Assembly (NCBI GenBank): GCA_937965695.1
Contig: CALCKW010000021.1
Location: 1-64,000, forward strand
DNA from: an uncultured Granulosicoccaceae bacterium
Lineage (GTDB): Bacteria; Pseudomonadota; Gammaproteobacteria; CALCKW01
Length of the DNA: 64,000 nucleotides
Reading direction: 5' to 3'
Numbering within the stretch: position 1 is the first letter of the stretch; every line of letters starts with the position of its first letter. This document shows positions 28,212-38,046 of this stretch, piece by piece. The position numbers and the translations under genes are program-made. Below the pieces are notes generated by a model. The model saw nothing but the letters and a program-made list of their open reading frames with translations. It had not been told where the DNA came from and ran no database searches.

Positions 28212-29019
28212 GGTCATTGCCGGGGCTTTTCGTCCCATTACTCGACAATGGAACCGATGGAATCCTGGTACGCGAATTCTGATGTACCACCGTGTCACAG
28301 ATTTAGATCAGTATGATCAACTCACCGTTTCACCAAAACGCTTTGACGATCAACTACGAGGGTTGAAATCATCCCATCGTGTCGTTGCTCTTAAAGACGC
28401 TTTCAGCTTTGACGAAAATAGTGTTGTTATCACGTTTGATGATGGCTATCTAGACAACTATTTAGAGGCAGCACCGTTGCTGCAAAAATATGGTCTACCC
28501 GCAACGATATATTTGACTGCGGATTTTGTTGACCAAAAGGCTTCCCATCGTAGATATAAAGGCTCTGAACGTTTGCATATGGATTGGCTCGAAGTATCAG
28601 ATTTGGCAGCAAGCGGTTTGATCAATTTTGGTTCGCACACCTGTACGCACCCAATGCTTAGTGAGCTTAAAAGTGCTGATTCCAAACGAGAGATCATTGA
28701 TAGCAAAATGCGCTTAGAAGACAAGCTTGGAACTTCTGTTTCTAGCTTTGCTTATCCCAATGGAAATTATGGCCAGAGAGAAGTGGACTATGTAGAAGAG
28801 GCTGGATACGTCCACGCGGTAACGGTCAAACCGGGTGTAAACCGAGGGAATAGTGAGCTTCTTCAGTTGCGCCGAACTGAAGTCACAGATCGTGACGAGC
28901 CTAAAGAGTTTGCCGCAAAATTGGATGGTGCTCTAGATCCAGTTCATCTAGTCTTAGATATGAAGCGCGAGTGGCAATTTGAGCGCCGTAGAAATAATTC
29001 AGTGGAAACCCAAACATGA
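28204..29019 (+). CDS. Polysaccharide deacetylase (NodB domain)
   Basis: 271 residues. The NodB motifs are present: ITFDDGYLDN (catalytic Asp and metal Asp), SHTCTHPMLSEL (metal histidines) and FAYPNGNYGQRE. LMYHRVTD at the start is typical of this branch. It removes N- or O-acetyl groups from a carbohydrate. No signal peptide is visible, so it may act on a cytoplasmic, lipid-linked sugar between the two glycosyltransferase steps. The ATG at 28204 overlaps the upstream gene; a longer frame from 27994 lies inside that gene and was ignored. Confidence 0.9.
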   Translation: MRRVIAGAFRPITRQWNRWNPGTRILMYHRVTDLDQYDQLTVSPKRFDDQLRGLKSSHRVVALKDAFSFDENSVVITFDDGYLDNYLEAAPLLQKYGLPATIYLTADFVDQKASHRRYKGSERLHMDWLEVSDLAASGLINFGSHTCTHPMLSELKSADSKREIIDSKMRLEDKLGTSVSSFAYPNGNYGQREVDYVEEAGYVHAVTVKPGVNRGNSELLQLRRTEVTDRDEPKEFAAKLDGALDPVHLVLDMKREWQFERRRNNSVETQT

Positions 29020-30134
29020 AAATTTTGTACCTTATGACTGAGCCCTTTGGTTTTGGTGGTGTCCAGTCCGATTTGTTGGCGCTTTCCGAAGACTTAAGCG
29101 CACGGGGGCATACTGTTTATGTTGCAACAACTGAGGGTGAGTTGCTGGAAGAGCTTAAAAGCAAAGGAGCTATTTTTTGTCCGATCGATTTTAACATCTC
29201 TGGTTTGGGTGGGATGTGGGCATCTGCAAAGGCATTGAATGCTCTTGTAAAAGAACACAACATAGATTTGGTCGCTCCTCAGTCTGTTCGTTCTTCACTG
29301 GTTACTTTGTTGGCGATGAAACTAATGCGTCTAGGTGGCAAGCGGCCACCCATTGTGACCACGATTCACAATATTCACAATCCTGCGCATTTTAAATACG
29401 CGGGTTGGTTGTTGCGTGCATGCGCTGACTATGTGATTTTTGAATCGCACTACGAACGTAATCGCTTGTTGTCTAGCGGATTGCCCGAAAAGCGCAGTGG
29501 TGTCGTTCACAGCGGTATCGATGTTGAGCGCTATGCACCACGCGCACCGTCACAGCGGATCCTAGACGAGTTCTCGTTGGATAAAGCTAAACATAAAATC
29601 TTGGCTATTGTCGCCAGGCTTTCTGAAGAAAAAGGTCACAATTATTTGTTAGAGGCCTTTTCTATGCGCGTAGCGATTGATCCGTCACTTCGATTAATTA
29701 TTGTGGGTGATGGGCCATTACGCGAAGAAGTTGAAGCGAAGGTGGATGAACTAAAGTTACGCAACACTGTTATTATGGCCGGTGCTCGTCGAGACGTTGA
29801 TGATATTTTGTCAGTGATCGACGCATTTGTATTGTCATCAACACGAGAGTCATTTCCTCTTGCTGCTCGTGAGGCAATGGCGGCAGGTAGGGCCGTTGTC
29901 GCCCCTCGTATCGGCGGGTGTCCAGAAGTTGTTGATCATGAGGAAAATGGTTTCCTGTTTGAATCTCGAAACGTTGAAGACCTTGCTAGTTGTATGGCCA
30001 GAGTGGCCGAGGGAGACACGGCAGCGGTTTTTGGAAAGGCCGCCCGTGTAAAAGTTGTGACGCAGTTTTCTAGGGCTGCTTGGGTTGATGGAGATGAAAA
30101 AATATATCAACTGGCAATTGACGGGAAACTGTAG
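29016..30134 (+). CDS. Glycosyltransferase, GT4 family
   Basis: 372 residues, GT-B fold. The N terminus GFGGVQSDLLALSEDLSARGH is the usual donor-side glycine loop. The C-terminal half has ILAIVARLSEEKGHNYLLEAF, IVGDGPLREEVEAK and LSSTRESFPLAAREAMAAGRAVVAPRIGGCPE, with an intact E-x7-E. It starts inside the stop of the deacetylase (ATGA), so the three genes form one translationally coupled unit. Acceptor and product unknown. Confidence 0.92.
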   Translation: MKILYLMTEPFGFGGVQSDLLALSEDLSARGHTVYVATTEGELLEELKSKGAIFCPIDFNISGLGGMWASAKALNALVKEHNIDLVAPQSVRSSLVTLLAMKLMRLGGKRPPIVTTIHNIHNPAHFKYAGWLLRACADYVIFESHYERNRLLSSGLPEKRSGVVHSGIDVERYAPRAPSQRILDEFSLDKAKHKILAIVARLSEEKGHNYLLEAFSMRVAIDPSLRLIIVGDGPLREEVEAKVDELKLRNTVIMAGARRDVDDILSVIDAFVLSSTRESFPLAAREAMAAGRAVVAPRIGGCPEVVDHEENGFLFESRNVEDLASCMARVAEGDTAAVFGKAARVKVVTQFSRAAWVDGDEKIYQLAIDGKL

Positions 30135-30162
30135 TGGGGCTGTAAAACCCTAGCTGATAAAG

Positions 30163-30203
30163 AAAAAGGGCCAGCCGCTGAACTCAGTGACCGGCCTTTT
30201 TTT
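30163..30203. terminator. Bidirectional terminator between the glycan operon and the TolC gene
   Basis: AAAAAGGGCC pairs with GGCCTTTTTTT across a loosely paired middle (CTGA/TCAG), with A-run and T-run on the two sides. It serves both convergent genes. Confidence 0.8.
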
Positions 30204-30217
30204 GTTTTTGCTACTTA

Positions 30218-31540
30218 TTATTCTTTCGGTTCGAGCCATTCATTGAAACGATTGAGATCTTGTTCATCCAATAAGCCAATAGTGGACCGCAAGAACAACA
30301 TAGCAAGTATGTAGTCGTATCTCGCGCCTGCATATTGTGCTGCGGCGTTGCTGGTGCTGCGTATGGATTGTAAAACGTCCACCGCTGATCGGGTACCAGC
30401 GTCGTAGCCAGCTTCAGTGGCTTCTAAGCCGACCTGATTTGATTCCAGTGCACGCTGCAATGCATTGACCTGACTGATACGAGCTTCAACTGTCGAAAAC
30501 GCTACTCGAACATTTCGTTCTACGTCGCGCTCTGTAATGAGTAAGAATTTCTCTGATGCTCTAGATAAGAATTTTGCTTGGGACTTAGAGGCGGCGACTG
30601 CCCCGCCGGTATAGAGTGGTACAGACAATTGCAAATTTAGTGAATGGCTTTCAGTGTCCGAAGAGGAGGATGATCCGCCACTGATGCTCGCGTCCGTATC
30701 GCTGTTTTGGTAGCTTCCAATGAGATCAAGACTGGGGTAACGACTAGCCCCCGCTAATTTAACACCAAGCTCTGCGCTATTTAGGTTTTCACGTGCCTCG
30801 ATCATGGCAGGGTTTTGTGCGATTCCCGTTTTGACCCACGAATCTACGTTGTCTGGTTGCGGTGGCTCTAAGGCAACTTCGTCTTTCAGCCTATGCAAAT
30901 CTTTTACGTAAACATTAGTAATCACGCGCATCGCCTCTTCAGCTGTGCGCAAGTCGTTCTCTGCAGAAATGACATTGGCGACTGACAAGTCGTAACTGGC
31001 TTGTGCTTCTTTAACGTCGGTAATGGCTGCTAAACCTACGTCATATCGTCTCTCTGCTTGGTCCAATTGGCGGAAAATAGATTCTCGCTCGGCTTTTCCA
31101 AAATTTACATTGTCCTGTGCTCGCAGAACGCCGAAATAGGCGTTAGCCGTTCGCCAGATTAAGTCCTGTTGAGCATTTGTATGTACCGCATTGGCTGCTC
31201 TTTCAGCGGCGTACGCTCGTTCTACACTGAGTTTGTTGCTACGGTTTAACAGAGGAAGCTGGCCTTGGATGGCGGCGGTTATTCCGTCTTCATGCACGCT
31301 CGTTGTGCCGTGTCTCCCTGTTTGGCCCAGCGAAAAAGTAGTACTGACAGTAGGCATGCGAGACGATTTGGCTAGGTCCACCGATGCACCAGTCGCCAGG
31401 CGCTGATACTCTGAGGCGATAATAGTAGGGTCATTTTCGAGTGCAAGCTGATAGACATCTATCAGGTTGTTTGCGGAAACACTGCCTGCGCTCAAACTCA
31501 GCGCAAGAGCACTACATCTAGTGAGCATTGAGATTCGCAT
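30218..31540 (-). CDS. tolC: TolC-family outer-membrane efflux/secretion channel
   Basis: 440 residues with a signal peptide ending in GSVSA. Two structural repeats of the OEP family are visible: LALENDPTIIASEYQRLATGASVDLAKSSRMP, and later ENLNSAELGVKLAGASRYPSLDLIGSY, with long alpha-hairpin segments such as RYDVGLAAITDVKEAQASYD and YDAGTRSAVDVLQSIRS. It forms the trimeric outer-membrane exit duct for type I secretion or RND/ABC efflux. No inner-membrane partner is adjacent, so it may serve several systems, as TolC does in E. coli. Confidence 0.92.
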   Translation of the reverse strand: MRISMLTRCSALALSLSAGSVSANNLIDVYQLALENDPTIIASEYQRLATGASVDLAKSSRMPTVSTTFSLGQTGRHGTTSVHEDGITAAIQGQLPLLNRSNKLSVERAYAAERAANAVHTNAQQDLIWRTANAYFGVLRAQDNVNFGKAERESIFRQLDQAERRYDVGLAAITDVKEAQASYDLSVANVISAENDLRTAEEAMRVITNVYVKDLHRLKDEVALEPPQPDNVDSWVKTGIAQNPAMIEARENLNSAELGVKLAGASRYPSLDLIGSYQNSDTDASISGGSSSSSDTESHSLNLQLSVPLYTGGAVAASKSQAKFLSRASEKFLLITERDVERNVRVAFSTVEARISQVNALQRALESNQVGLEATEAGYDAGTRSAVDVLQSIRSTSNAAAQYAGARYDYILAMLFLRSTIGLLDEQDLNRFNEWLEPKE

Positions 31541-31653
31541 GATATTTTGTCCTTGTTATTTAGGCGTCTACTGTGATTTTAGTTGAATAGTAGGCCGGCC
31601 TAATTCATATTTTTGTAAAGCTAGCTCAGCCATCGAAGGCAAGGTCTTAATAA

Positions 31654-33735
31654 ATGACATCTAAGTACTCTCGCACTGCAAATATCAGCCAGTGGCACGG
31701 TAAGGTTATCGAAGACCCTTATCACTGGCTGCGTGCTGATAATTGGCAAGACTTAAGCATCGATCCAGAGCTTCTAGCCCCTGAAATACTCGCCTTTCTG
31801 AAAGCAGAAAACGTGCACAGCGATGAAAAAATGGCTGGCACAGCTGAATTGCGGCAGCAATTGTTCGAGGAGATGTTGGGCAGAACAAAGGAAGATGACA
31901 GCAGCGTGCCGATTCCCGATGGGGAGTGGCAGTATTACACACGCGGTGAAAAAGGCGCTCAGTACCGTAAATTTTGTCGACAAGCTCGTGGTGGTGGCGA
32001 CGAACACCTGTTAGTCGATGGCAATGTACTTGCCGAAGGGGAAGCGTATTTATCGCTAGCAGCTGTGGACCATAGTCCAGATCATAATTTTCTAGCAGTT
32101 GCTTTCGATTTGTCGGGCAGTGAACGCTACGGCGTAAGTGTTCGATCGTTAGTGGATGGTAAAGAGCTGCCATTGCGACTTGACGATACTAGCGGTGATC
32201 TGCAATGGGCCGCTGATAGTTGCACGCTTTATTACACAACCTTGGATGACAACCATCGGCCGGATGCTGTATGGCGGGTCAACATTCACGATGGCGATCC
32301 TGAATGCGTTTACCGTGAGCTGGATCCAGGTTTTTTTGTCAGTGTTGGGGAGACTCGTTCGGGCCGATTTATTGTTATCCATGTGCATGACCACACCACT
32401 GATGAGCAATGGGTATTGGATGCTAATGACGCCAATGCTCATCCGCGATGTGTTGCTGAGCGCGAGCGAGATATTCACTACGATCTGGAAGACTGGGGTG
32501 AACATTGGATTATTCATACCAATAGACAAAACACTTTGGACTTTAAACTGCAAATTGCAAAGATTGGCCGCGATTTGGCAGAGCATTGGCACGACTGGTA
32601 TCTGCCAGAACCCGGGGTGTTGTTGGATGATTTTTTACTGTTTGCAGATTATTTGGTTGTCGAGGAGCAGTTTGATGCCTTGCCGCGGATTGGTGTTGCG
32701 GGGCTTAAAAGCGTATCGAAAGTGCCGGAGTTTGACTATATCCAATTTGATGAGGCCTGTTACTCCTTAGGAACAGGGGCCTCTTATGAATTTGCCAGTT
32801 CAGAGCTGCGCTTCCACTACGAGTCTCCAGCGACACCCGCTGAGCAATGGTCAATGGACATGGGAACAGGTGATCGGAAATTGCTAAAACGCCAGCCGAT
32901 TCCGTCTGGCCACAGCAGCGCGGATTACGTTACCAGCCGCACATACGCACAAGCGCCAGATGGAGAAATGATCCCTGTTTCTATCTTGCATCGTACTGAT
33001 ACCCCTCTCAATGGAACGGCTCCTGGTTTTTTGTACGGTTATGGGGCCTATGGCATAAGCAGTGAGGCAGGTTTTTCTATCGCTCGTTTGTCATTGGTTG
33101 ATCGAGGGTTTGTTCATGCCATTGCGCATGTTCGCGGAGGGATGGAAAAGGGATACCAGTGGTATTTGGATGGTAAAGCTGAAAAGAAAAACAATACTTT
33201 CACCGACTTTATAGCGGTCGCCGAGCATTTGCTTGAGAAACAGTGGATCGCAAAAGACCAACTTTGCTGTTACGGAGGTTCAGCCGGAGGAATGTTAGTC
33301 GGGACGGTTTTAAATAAGCGCGCTGACCTTTTCGCTGCTGCTGTAGCAGACGTACCCTTTGTTGATGTTCTGGCCACTATGACCGATGACACTTTACCTT
33401 TAACACCGGCGGAGTGGCCCGAGTGGGGTAATCCTATTGAAGACGTAGATGCCTTCGAACGCATTTCCGCCTACAGTGCTGTAGATAATGTTCAGCCGAT
33501 TCACTACCCGCATCTATTGGTTTTGGCAGGTTTAACCGACCCGCGCGTGACCTATTGGGAGCCTGCAAAGTGGGTGGCAAAAATGCGAGACGTTGCGCTT
33601 AAAAAAAATATGCTGTTGTTGCGTACCAATATGGATGCTGGTCACGGTGGAGCATCTGGACGATACGATGCTCTGCGAGAGACGGCATTTATCTATGCTT
33701 TTTTACTGTTAGCTTTAGGCAGGAGTGCAGGCTGA
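31654..33735 (+). CDS. ptrB: Oligopeptidase B (S9A serine peptidase)
   Basis: 693 residues with no signal, cytoplasmic. The N-terminal beta-propeller is followed by an alpha/beta-hydrolase domain with S543 in YGGSAGGML, D629 in GLTDPRVTYWEPAKW and H664 in AGHGGASGR. IAHVRGGMEKGYQWYLDGK, ADVPFVDVLATMTDD and LTPAEWPEWGNP are specific to oligopeptidase B, not prolyl oligopeptidase. It cleaves short peptides after Lys or Arg. Its 3' end overlaps the convergent trypsin-like protease gene by 43 bp. Confidence 0.93.
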   Translation: MTSKYSRTANISQWHGKVIEDPYHWLRADNWQDLSIDPELLAPEILAFLKAENVHSDEKMAGTAELRQQLFEEMLGRTKEDDSSVPIPDGEWQYYTRGEKGAQYRKFCRQARGGGDEHLLVDGNVLAEGEAYLSLAAVDHSPDHNFLAVAFDLSGSERYGVSVRSLVDGKELPLRLDDTSGDLQWAADSCTLYYTTLDDNHRPDAVWRVNIHDGDPECVYRELDPGFFVSVGETRSGRFIVIHVHDHTTDEQWVLDANDANAHPRCVAERERDIHYDLEDWGEHWIIHTNRQNTLDFKLQIAKIGRDLAEHWHDWYLPEPGVLLDDFLLFADYLVVEEQFDALPRIGVAGLKSVSKVPEFDYIQFDEACYSLGTGASYEFASSELRFHYESPATPAEQWSMDMGTGDRKLLKRQPIPSGHSSADYVTSRTYAQAPDGEMIPVSILHRTDTPLNGTAPGFLYGYGAYGISSEAGFSIARLSLVDRGFVHAIAHVRGGMEKGYQWYLDGKAEKKNNTFTDFIAVAEHLLEKQWIAKDQLCCYGGSAGGMLVGTVLNKRADLFAAAVADVPFVDVLATMTDDTLPLTPAEWPEWGNPIEDVDAFERISAYSAVDNVQPIHYPHLLVLAGLTDPRVTYWEPAKWVAKMRDVALKKNMLLLRTNMDAGHGGASGRYDALRETAFIYAFLLLALGRSAG

Positions 33736-34745
33736 CGGCGATTCAATCCCAATAGAGCGATAGTGAATAAAATAAGCCCTGCGGAACCACCACCACCGGT
33801 GCTGATAACTTTTGTAGGCTCGGGGACACTTGTGGTGACTGGGGTCGCACCGCACGCACTAAAATGTGCGTAGTTTTCGCTGATCGCTACCGGTGCAGGT
33901 AAGTCACTGATGCCTGTCGATGGGTCTGTCGTCGTTTGAGCTATCCAGTCTCGGTAAGCGGCGACAGAGGTATAAACACCTGGGGAGTTTTCCTGTGCGC
34001 AGCCATCGCCGAAACTAACTATTCCGACCAATGTATCTTGGCCTTGGCTTTTAAGCATCAGAGGGCCACCGCTGTCGCCTTGGCAGCTGTCTTTTCCCCC
34101 GGCCAAAAAGCCCGCGCAGATTTGGCTGTCGGTCAAGTTAAAAGGGCACAGTGAATTGTCCAGAATGCTGACACTCACTTCCCGTAAATCGCGTGGTAAA
34201 AGTGCAGAAACGTTTTCTTGAGTGACGATTACATCTTCGAGCTTTCCCCAACCAGCGGTCAGGGCAAGCAAATCGTTGCCGGGTTTTACAGTGGCCAAAC
34301 GAGCTGCAGCTTCCGGTACCGTCTCTGCAAGTTTTAATAAGGCAATGTCGTTAGAAAATAATGCGGGGTTGTTGTAATTTGGATGCTTGTGAATTTCACT
34401 TATCGCATAGTGCGCACCTTGGCCACTGTCGAGCCTAGTTGTGCCTATATAAACTTCGAGATCAGCCGGTGCGAAATCTACTTCCACCGACGAAGACATG
34501 TAAGACAAGCAGTGGGCTGCGGTCATTACCCATCGCTCATTGACAAGCGTCGCTCCGCAAAAAGAGTTGGTCCATTCATAGGTGCCATTATTGGAGGCGA
34601 GTTTGGTGGCTAGCGCGACCATCCAGGGATGCGCGCTTGTCGCCGATTCACAGCCCCCTACTATGCGTGGTTGCACTTCAAAAGCTTGTGCTGGCGCCAG
34701 TAATAGGCAGCAACCAAATAGTGCAGAGTTAACGGTGTTGCGCAT
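33693..34745 (-). CDS. Secreted trypsin-like protease with GlyGly-CTERM tail
   Basis: 350 residues. A signal peptide ends in PAQA; a short propeptide precedes RIVGG, the usual activation site. The S1 triad is H78 (TAAHC), D133 (NDIALLK) and S225 (GDSGGP). D219, six residues before the Ser, predicts cleavage after Arg or Lys. The C terminus has STGGGGSAGLILFTIALLGLNRR: a glycine run, one membrane helix and a basic cluster, the GlyGly-CTERM sorting signal handled by a rhombosortase after type II secretion. No rhombosortase gene is in the window. It is convergent and overlapping with ptrB. Confidence 0.92.
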   Translation of the reverse strand: MRNTVNSALFGCCLLLAPAQAFEVQPRIVGGCESATSAHPWMVALATKLASNNGTYEWTNSFCGATLVNERWVMTAAHCLSYMSSSVEVDFAPADLEVYIGTTRLDSGQGAHYAISEIHKHPNYNNPALFSNDIALLKLAETVPEAAARLATVKPGNDLLALTAGWGKLEDVIVTQENVSALLPRDLREVSVSILDNSLCPFNLTDSQICAGFLAGGKDSCQGDSGGPLMLKSQGQDTLVGIVSFGDGCAQENSPGVYTSVAAYRDWIAQTTTDPSTGISDLPAPVAISENYAHFSACGATPVTTSVPEPTKVISTGGGGSAGLILFTIALLGLNRRQPALLPKANSKKA

Positions 34746-34962
34746 GTTGTAGGGCCCTTACTTTTCTACCTGAGACGTCTCTGTCATTGAATTGTCACCT
34801 TGTCGCCGCTTTGTGACGTGCGCTGAAAGCAGCTCAAAAGGACAAAGTCAGCCCATTTGCTTGGCTCTGGGCTAAAATGACGCAGAATTGCCTATTACTA
34901 CGCATTAACCGCACCAAGCTGTGCTTTTTACGGTAATTTTAAAGGCGCTGTAAACTGTTTCG

Positions 34963-35511
34963 ATGGGGGCTGGTATGTCACATAAGGTGGGGTCATTTTC
35001 ATTGGCATGTTTGGCAGTAACACTGGCGGGTTGTGCGCATCTGTCCCAACTGCAGTCCAAGGCCTATGCTGGTCAAGAGTTCGATCCCGCCATAGGTTCT
35101 GCCATAGAGCTCACTGAGGTGTTACTTGTTCCACCAGGTCGGCTCGATGGTTGGTTTAACGCCGTAGATCACTCTACCTCGGATCTTTCGTTAACAAACC
35201 TGTTGCAATTTAATCGACGGCAGAATGCAATGAGGTGCGGGATGAGGTTAGCTAAACCCGTACCACACGGCGGTGAAAATGTGCGTATTGAAAAAGGTAC
35301 ATTCACGGTCGTGCGGATAGTGCGTGAATCCAACCCGTTGGGCATTGATCCGTCGACAGCCAGCATGCACGAGAATTTTGCCACTGATGTAAAGCTTATA
35401 TACCGCATCGATCTACAATCTGGTGAGCAGCCGCAAGTCGCCTCGCTGTATTGCATCCAACGCCACGCAGCATTGACACGCCAAGATGTATTCCAAGTGC
35501 CGACGATTTAA
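34963..35511 (+). CDS. Hypothetical lipoprotein
   Basis: 182 residues. The signal ends in the lipobox LAGC, followed by AHLSQLQSK. The rest is soluble, with VLLVPPGRLDGWFNAVDHS and RMRLAKPV-like stretches that I do not recognise. Start is uncertain: ATG 34975, 12 bases later, is also possible because a G-run precedes it. It stands alone between the protease and tex with 120 bp on its right. No function proposed beyond envelope location. Confidence 0.7.
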   Translation: MGAGMSHKVGSFSLACLAVTLAGCAHLSQLQSKAYAGQEFDPAIGSAIELTEVLLVPPGRLDGWFNAVDHSTSDLSLTNLLQFNRRQNAMRCGMRLAKPVPHGGENVRIEKGTFTVVRIVRESNPLGIDPSTASMHENFATDVKLIYRIDLQSGEQPQVASLYCIQRHAALTRQDVFQVPTI

Positions 35512-35631
35512 AAAGGCAAGCAGGTGCCAAGCTGCTTTGGGTGAAGCCTTAGCGGCGTCTTTGAAAGGCACAAATCGGTTCGAGATAGGTTAAACTTCGC
35601 GGCTTTTCCCACACAGAGAAACTGCTGCCAC

Positions 35632-37956
35632 ATGTTATCCATCGACGCTCAGATCAGCGCAGAACTCAATCTCAGTAAGCAGCAAGTCAATGCTGCTATT
35701 CAGCTCTTGGACGGTGGTGCAACCGTTCCTTTTATCGCGCGCTACCGCAAGGAAGTCACTGACGGTTTGGATGACACTCAGCTGCGTAATCTAGAGGATA
35801 GGCTGCGCTACCTGCGTGAACTAAATGATCGACGTGAAGTTGTGCGTGCGAGCATCGAATCTCAAGGCAAATTGGATGTAGCGCTTGCTGGAAAATTAGA
35901 TGCCACGGTCAGTAAGACTGAGTTAGAAGATCTCTACTTACCTTTTAAGCCCAAACGCAGAACCAAAGCTCAGATAGCGCGTGAAGCAGGCCTTGAGCCG
36001 TTGGCACAAGCGTTACTCGGCGACCCCAATTTGAATCCCGAAGAGACGGCCAAAGCCTATGTGGATAGCGAGAAAGAGGTTGCCGACACTTCAGCGGCTC
36101 TGGATGGTGCGCGACAAATCATCATGGAGCAAGCTGCAGAGAGCGCTTCACTAGTAGCGCGCTTGCGTGAGCGACTCTGGGATCAAGGTATTCTCAGCAG
36201 CGAGTTGGTTAACGGCAAAGCCGAAGAAGGCGCCAAGTTCAGCGACTATTTTGAATACAGTGAGAGAGTAAACAAAGTACCTTCACATCGAGCCCTCGCT
36301 TTGTTTCGTGGCCGTGATGCAGGTGTATTGTCGTTGAAACTCGACTTACCCCAAGAGGATCCAAGTGCACGGCACAGCGCAGAAGCATCTATTGCTGCTG
36401 AATTAGGTGTGCAGGATCAAGGGCGACATGCAGACAAGTGGCTGAGTGACACCGTGCGCTGGTGTTGGCGGGTAAAACTGCATACACGGCTCGACTTAGA
36501 TTTAAAAACACGCGTGCGAGAACAGGCGGAAGAAGAAGCAATTGCTGTTTTTAGCCGTAATATAAAAGACGTATTGATGGCTGCACCCGCTGGGCCACGT
36601 GCGACTATGGGTTTAGATCCAGGCATACGCACAGGCGTGAAAGTGGCCGTAGTCGACGAGACAGGTAAGGCATTAGCTACTGACACCATCTATCCGCACC
36701 CTCCTAAACGACAGTGGGATCAATCGATTGCAACATTAGCGGCACACTGCAAGCGTCATGGTGTTCAACTGATTGCCATTGGCAACGGCACTGCATCACG
36801 CGAAACCGATAAACTGACCGCTGAGATGATGGCGAAATACCCTGAGCTGGGTGTTGGCAAAGTAATGGTCAATGAGGCGGGAGCATCGGTGTATTCGGCC
36901 TCGGCTTTGGCGGCAGCTGAATTTCCAGACATGGATGTATCTTTGCGTGGCGCGGTATCAATCGCTCGTCGACTACAGGATCCCCTTGCGGAGCTGGTGA
37001 AAGTGGAACCTAAGGCGATTGGTGTGGGTCAATATCAGCACGATGTGAATCAAACCCGTCTGGCAAGGGCGCTCGACGGAGTGGTAGAGGACTGTGTTAA
37101 CGGAGTTGGTGTAGATTTAAACATGGCTTCCGCGCCGCTGTTGTCCCGTGTCTCAGGCTTGAATAAAACCCTCGCCAAAAATGTGGTTGATTGGCGTGAT
37201 GACAATGGCGCGTTTCGCAGCCGCAAGCAGTTGCTTGATGTACCGCGTCTCGGGCCCGTCGCCTATGAGCAGTGTGCGGGTTTTCTTCGTGTACGCGAGG
37301 GAGACAATCCTCTTGATGCTAGCGGCGTACATCCCGAGGCATATGGTGTGGCTGAACGCATCGTCAGCAAGTTTGGCGGGGCGGTCGATGACCTGATTGG
37401 CAACGCGTCTTTTCTCGGACAGTTGCAAGTTAAAGATTTTGTCGACGATAAGTTTGGTGCACCGACTGTGGCCGATATTATAGAAGAACTGCATAAACCC
37501 GGCCGTGATCCACGCCCCGCGTTTGAAACTGCTGAGTTTCGTGAAGGTGTCGAAACCCTCAACGACTTGAGCCAAGGTATGCGGCTACAAGGTGTTGTCA
37601 CCAACGTGACAAATTTTGGCGCTTTTGTGGATATAGGTGTTCATCAAGATGGATTAGTCCATATCTCCGCAATTGCGGATCGTTTTGTCAAAGACCCGCA
37701 CGATGTTGTTAAAGCGGGAGATGTTGTAAAAGTCACCGTCATGGAAATTGATATCAAGCGCCGTCGTGTGGCACTGAGTATGCGCAGCGATGCTAACCCT
37801 GATGCGGCGGCGAAAAATGAAGCGTCGGGTTCAAAGACAAAAGAGAAACGTCAGCCTAGGCGGGATGGGGCTAAGCATAAAGCGCCACAGGCGCCAGTGG
37901 CTGATAACAGTAACAGCGCCATGGCCGACGCACTGCGTGCAGCACTAAAGTCTTAA
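35632..37956 (+). CDS. tex: Tex family RNA-binding transcription accessory protein
   Basis: 774 residues, the usual length. In order: N-terminal helical Tex domain with [19 protein letters not shown]; a YqgF-like RNase H fold with [20 protein letters not shown]; helix-hairpin-helix units ([21 protein letters not shown] and [18 protein letters not shown]); and a C-terminal S1 domain, [20 protein letters not shown] to RRRVALSM. A Lys/Arg-rich tail follows. Tex binds nucleic acids and influences transcription and stress responses. It appears monocistronic. Confidence 0.96.
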   Translation: MLSIDAQISAELNLSKQQVNAAIQLLDGGATVPFIARYRKEVTDGLDDTQLRNLEDRLRYLRELNDRREVVRASIESQGKLDVALAGKLDATVSKTELEDLYLPFKPKRRTKAQIAREAGLEPLAQALLGDPNLNPEETAKAYVDSEKEVADTSAALDGARQIIMEQAAESASLVARLRERLWDQGILSSELVNGKAEEGAKFSDYFEYSERVNKVPSHRALALFRGRDAGVLSLKLDLPQEDPSARHSAEASIAAELGVQDQGRHADKWLSDTVRWCWRVKLHTRLDLDLKTRVREQAEEEAIAVFSRNIKDVLMAAPAGPRATMGLDPGIRTGVKVAVVDETGKALATDTIYPHPPKRQWDQSIATLAAHCKRHGVQLIAIGNGTASRETDKLTAEMMAKYPELGVGKVMVNEAGASVYSASALAAAEFPDMDVSLRGAVSIARRLQDPLAELVKVEPKAIGVGQYQHDVNQTRLARALDGVVEDCVNGVGVDLNMASAPLLSRVSGLNKTLAKNVVDWRDDNGAFRSRKQLLDVPRLGPVAYEQCAGFLRVREGDNPLDASGVHPEAYGVAERIVSKFGGAVDDLIGNASFLGQLQVKDFVDDKFGAPTVADIIEELHKPGRDPRPAFETAEFREGVETLNDLSQGMRLQGVVTNVTNFGAFVDIGVHQDGLVHISAIADRFVKDPHDVVKAGDVVKVTVMEIDIKRRRVALSMRSDANPDAAAKNEASGSKTKEKRQPRRDGAKHKAPQAPVADNSNSAMADALRAALKS

Positions 37957-38046
37957 AGTTCTGTGCCGTTGTGCCGTTGTGGCGATGTTGCTTAAAACTC
38001 GCCCAGCTGGCACGTCATCAGCTATATAAAGGCTATTACTCTTATC

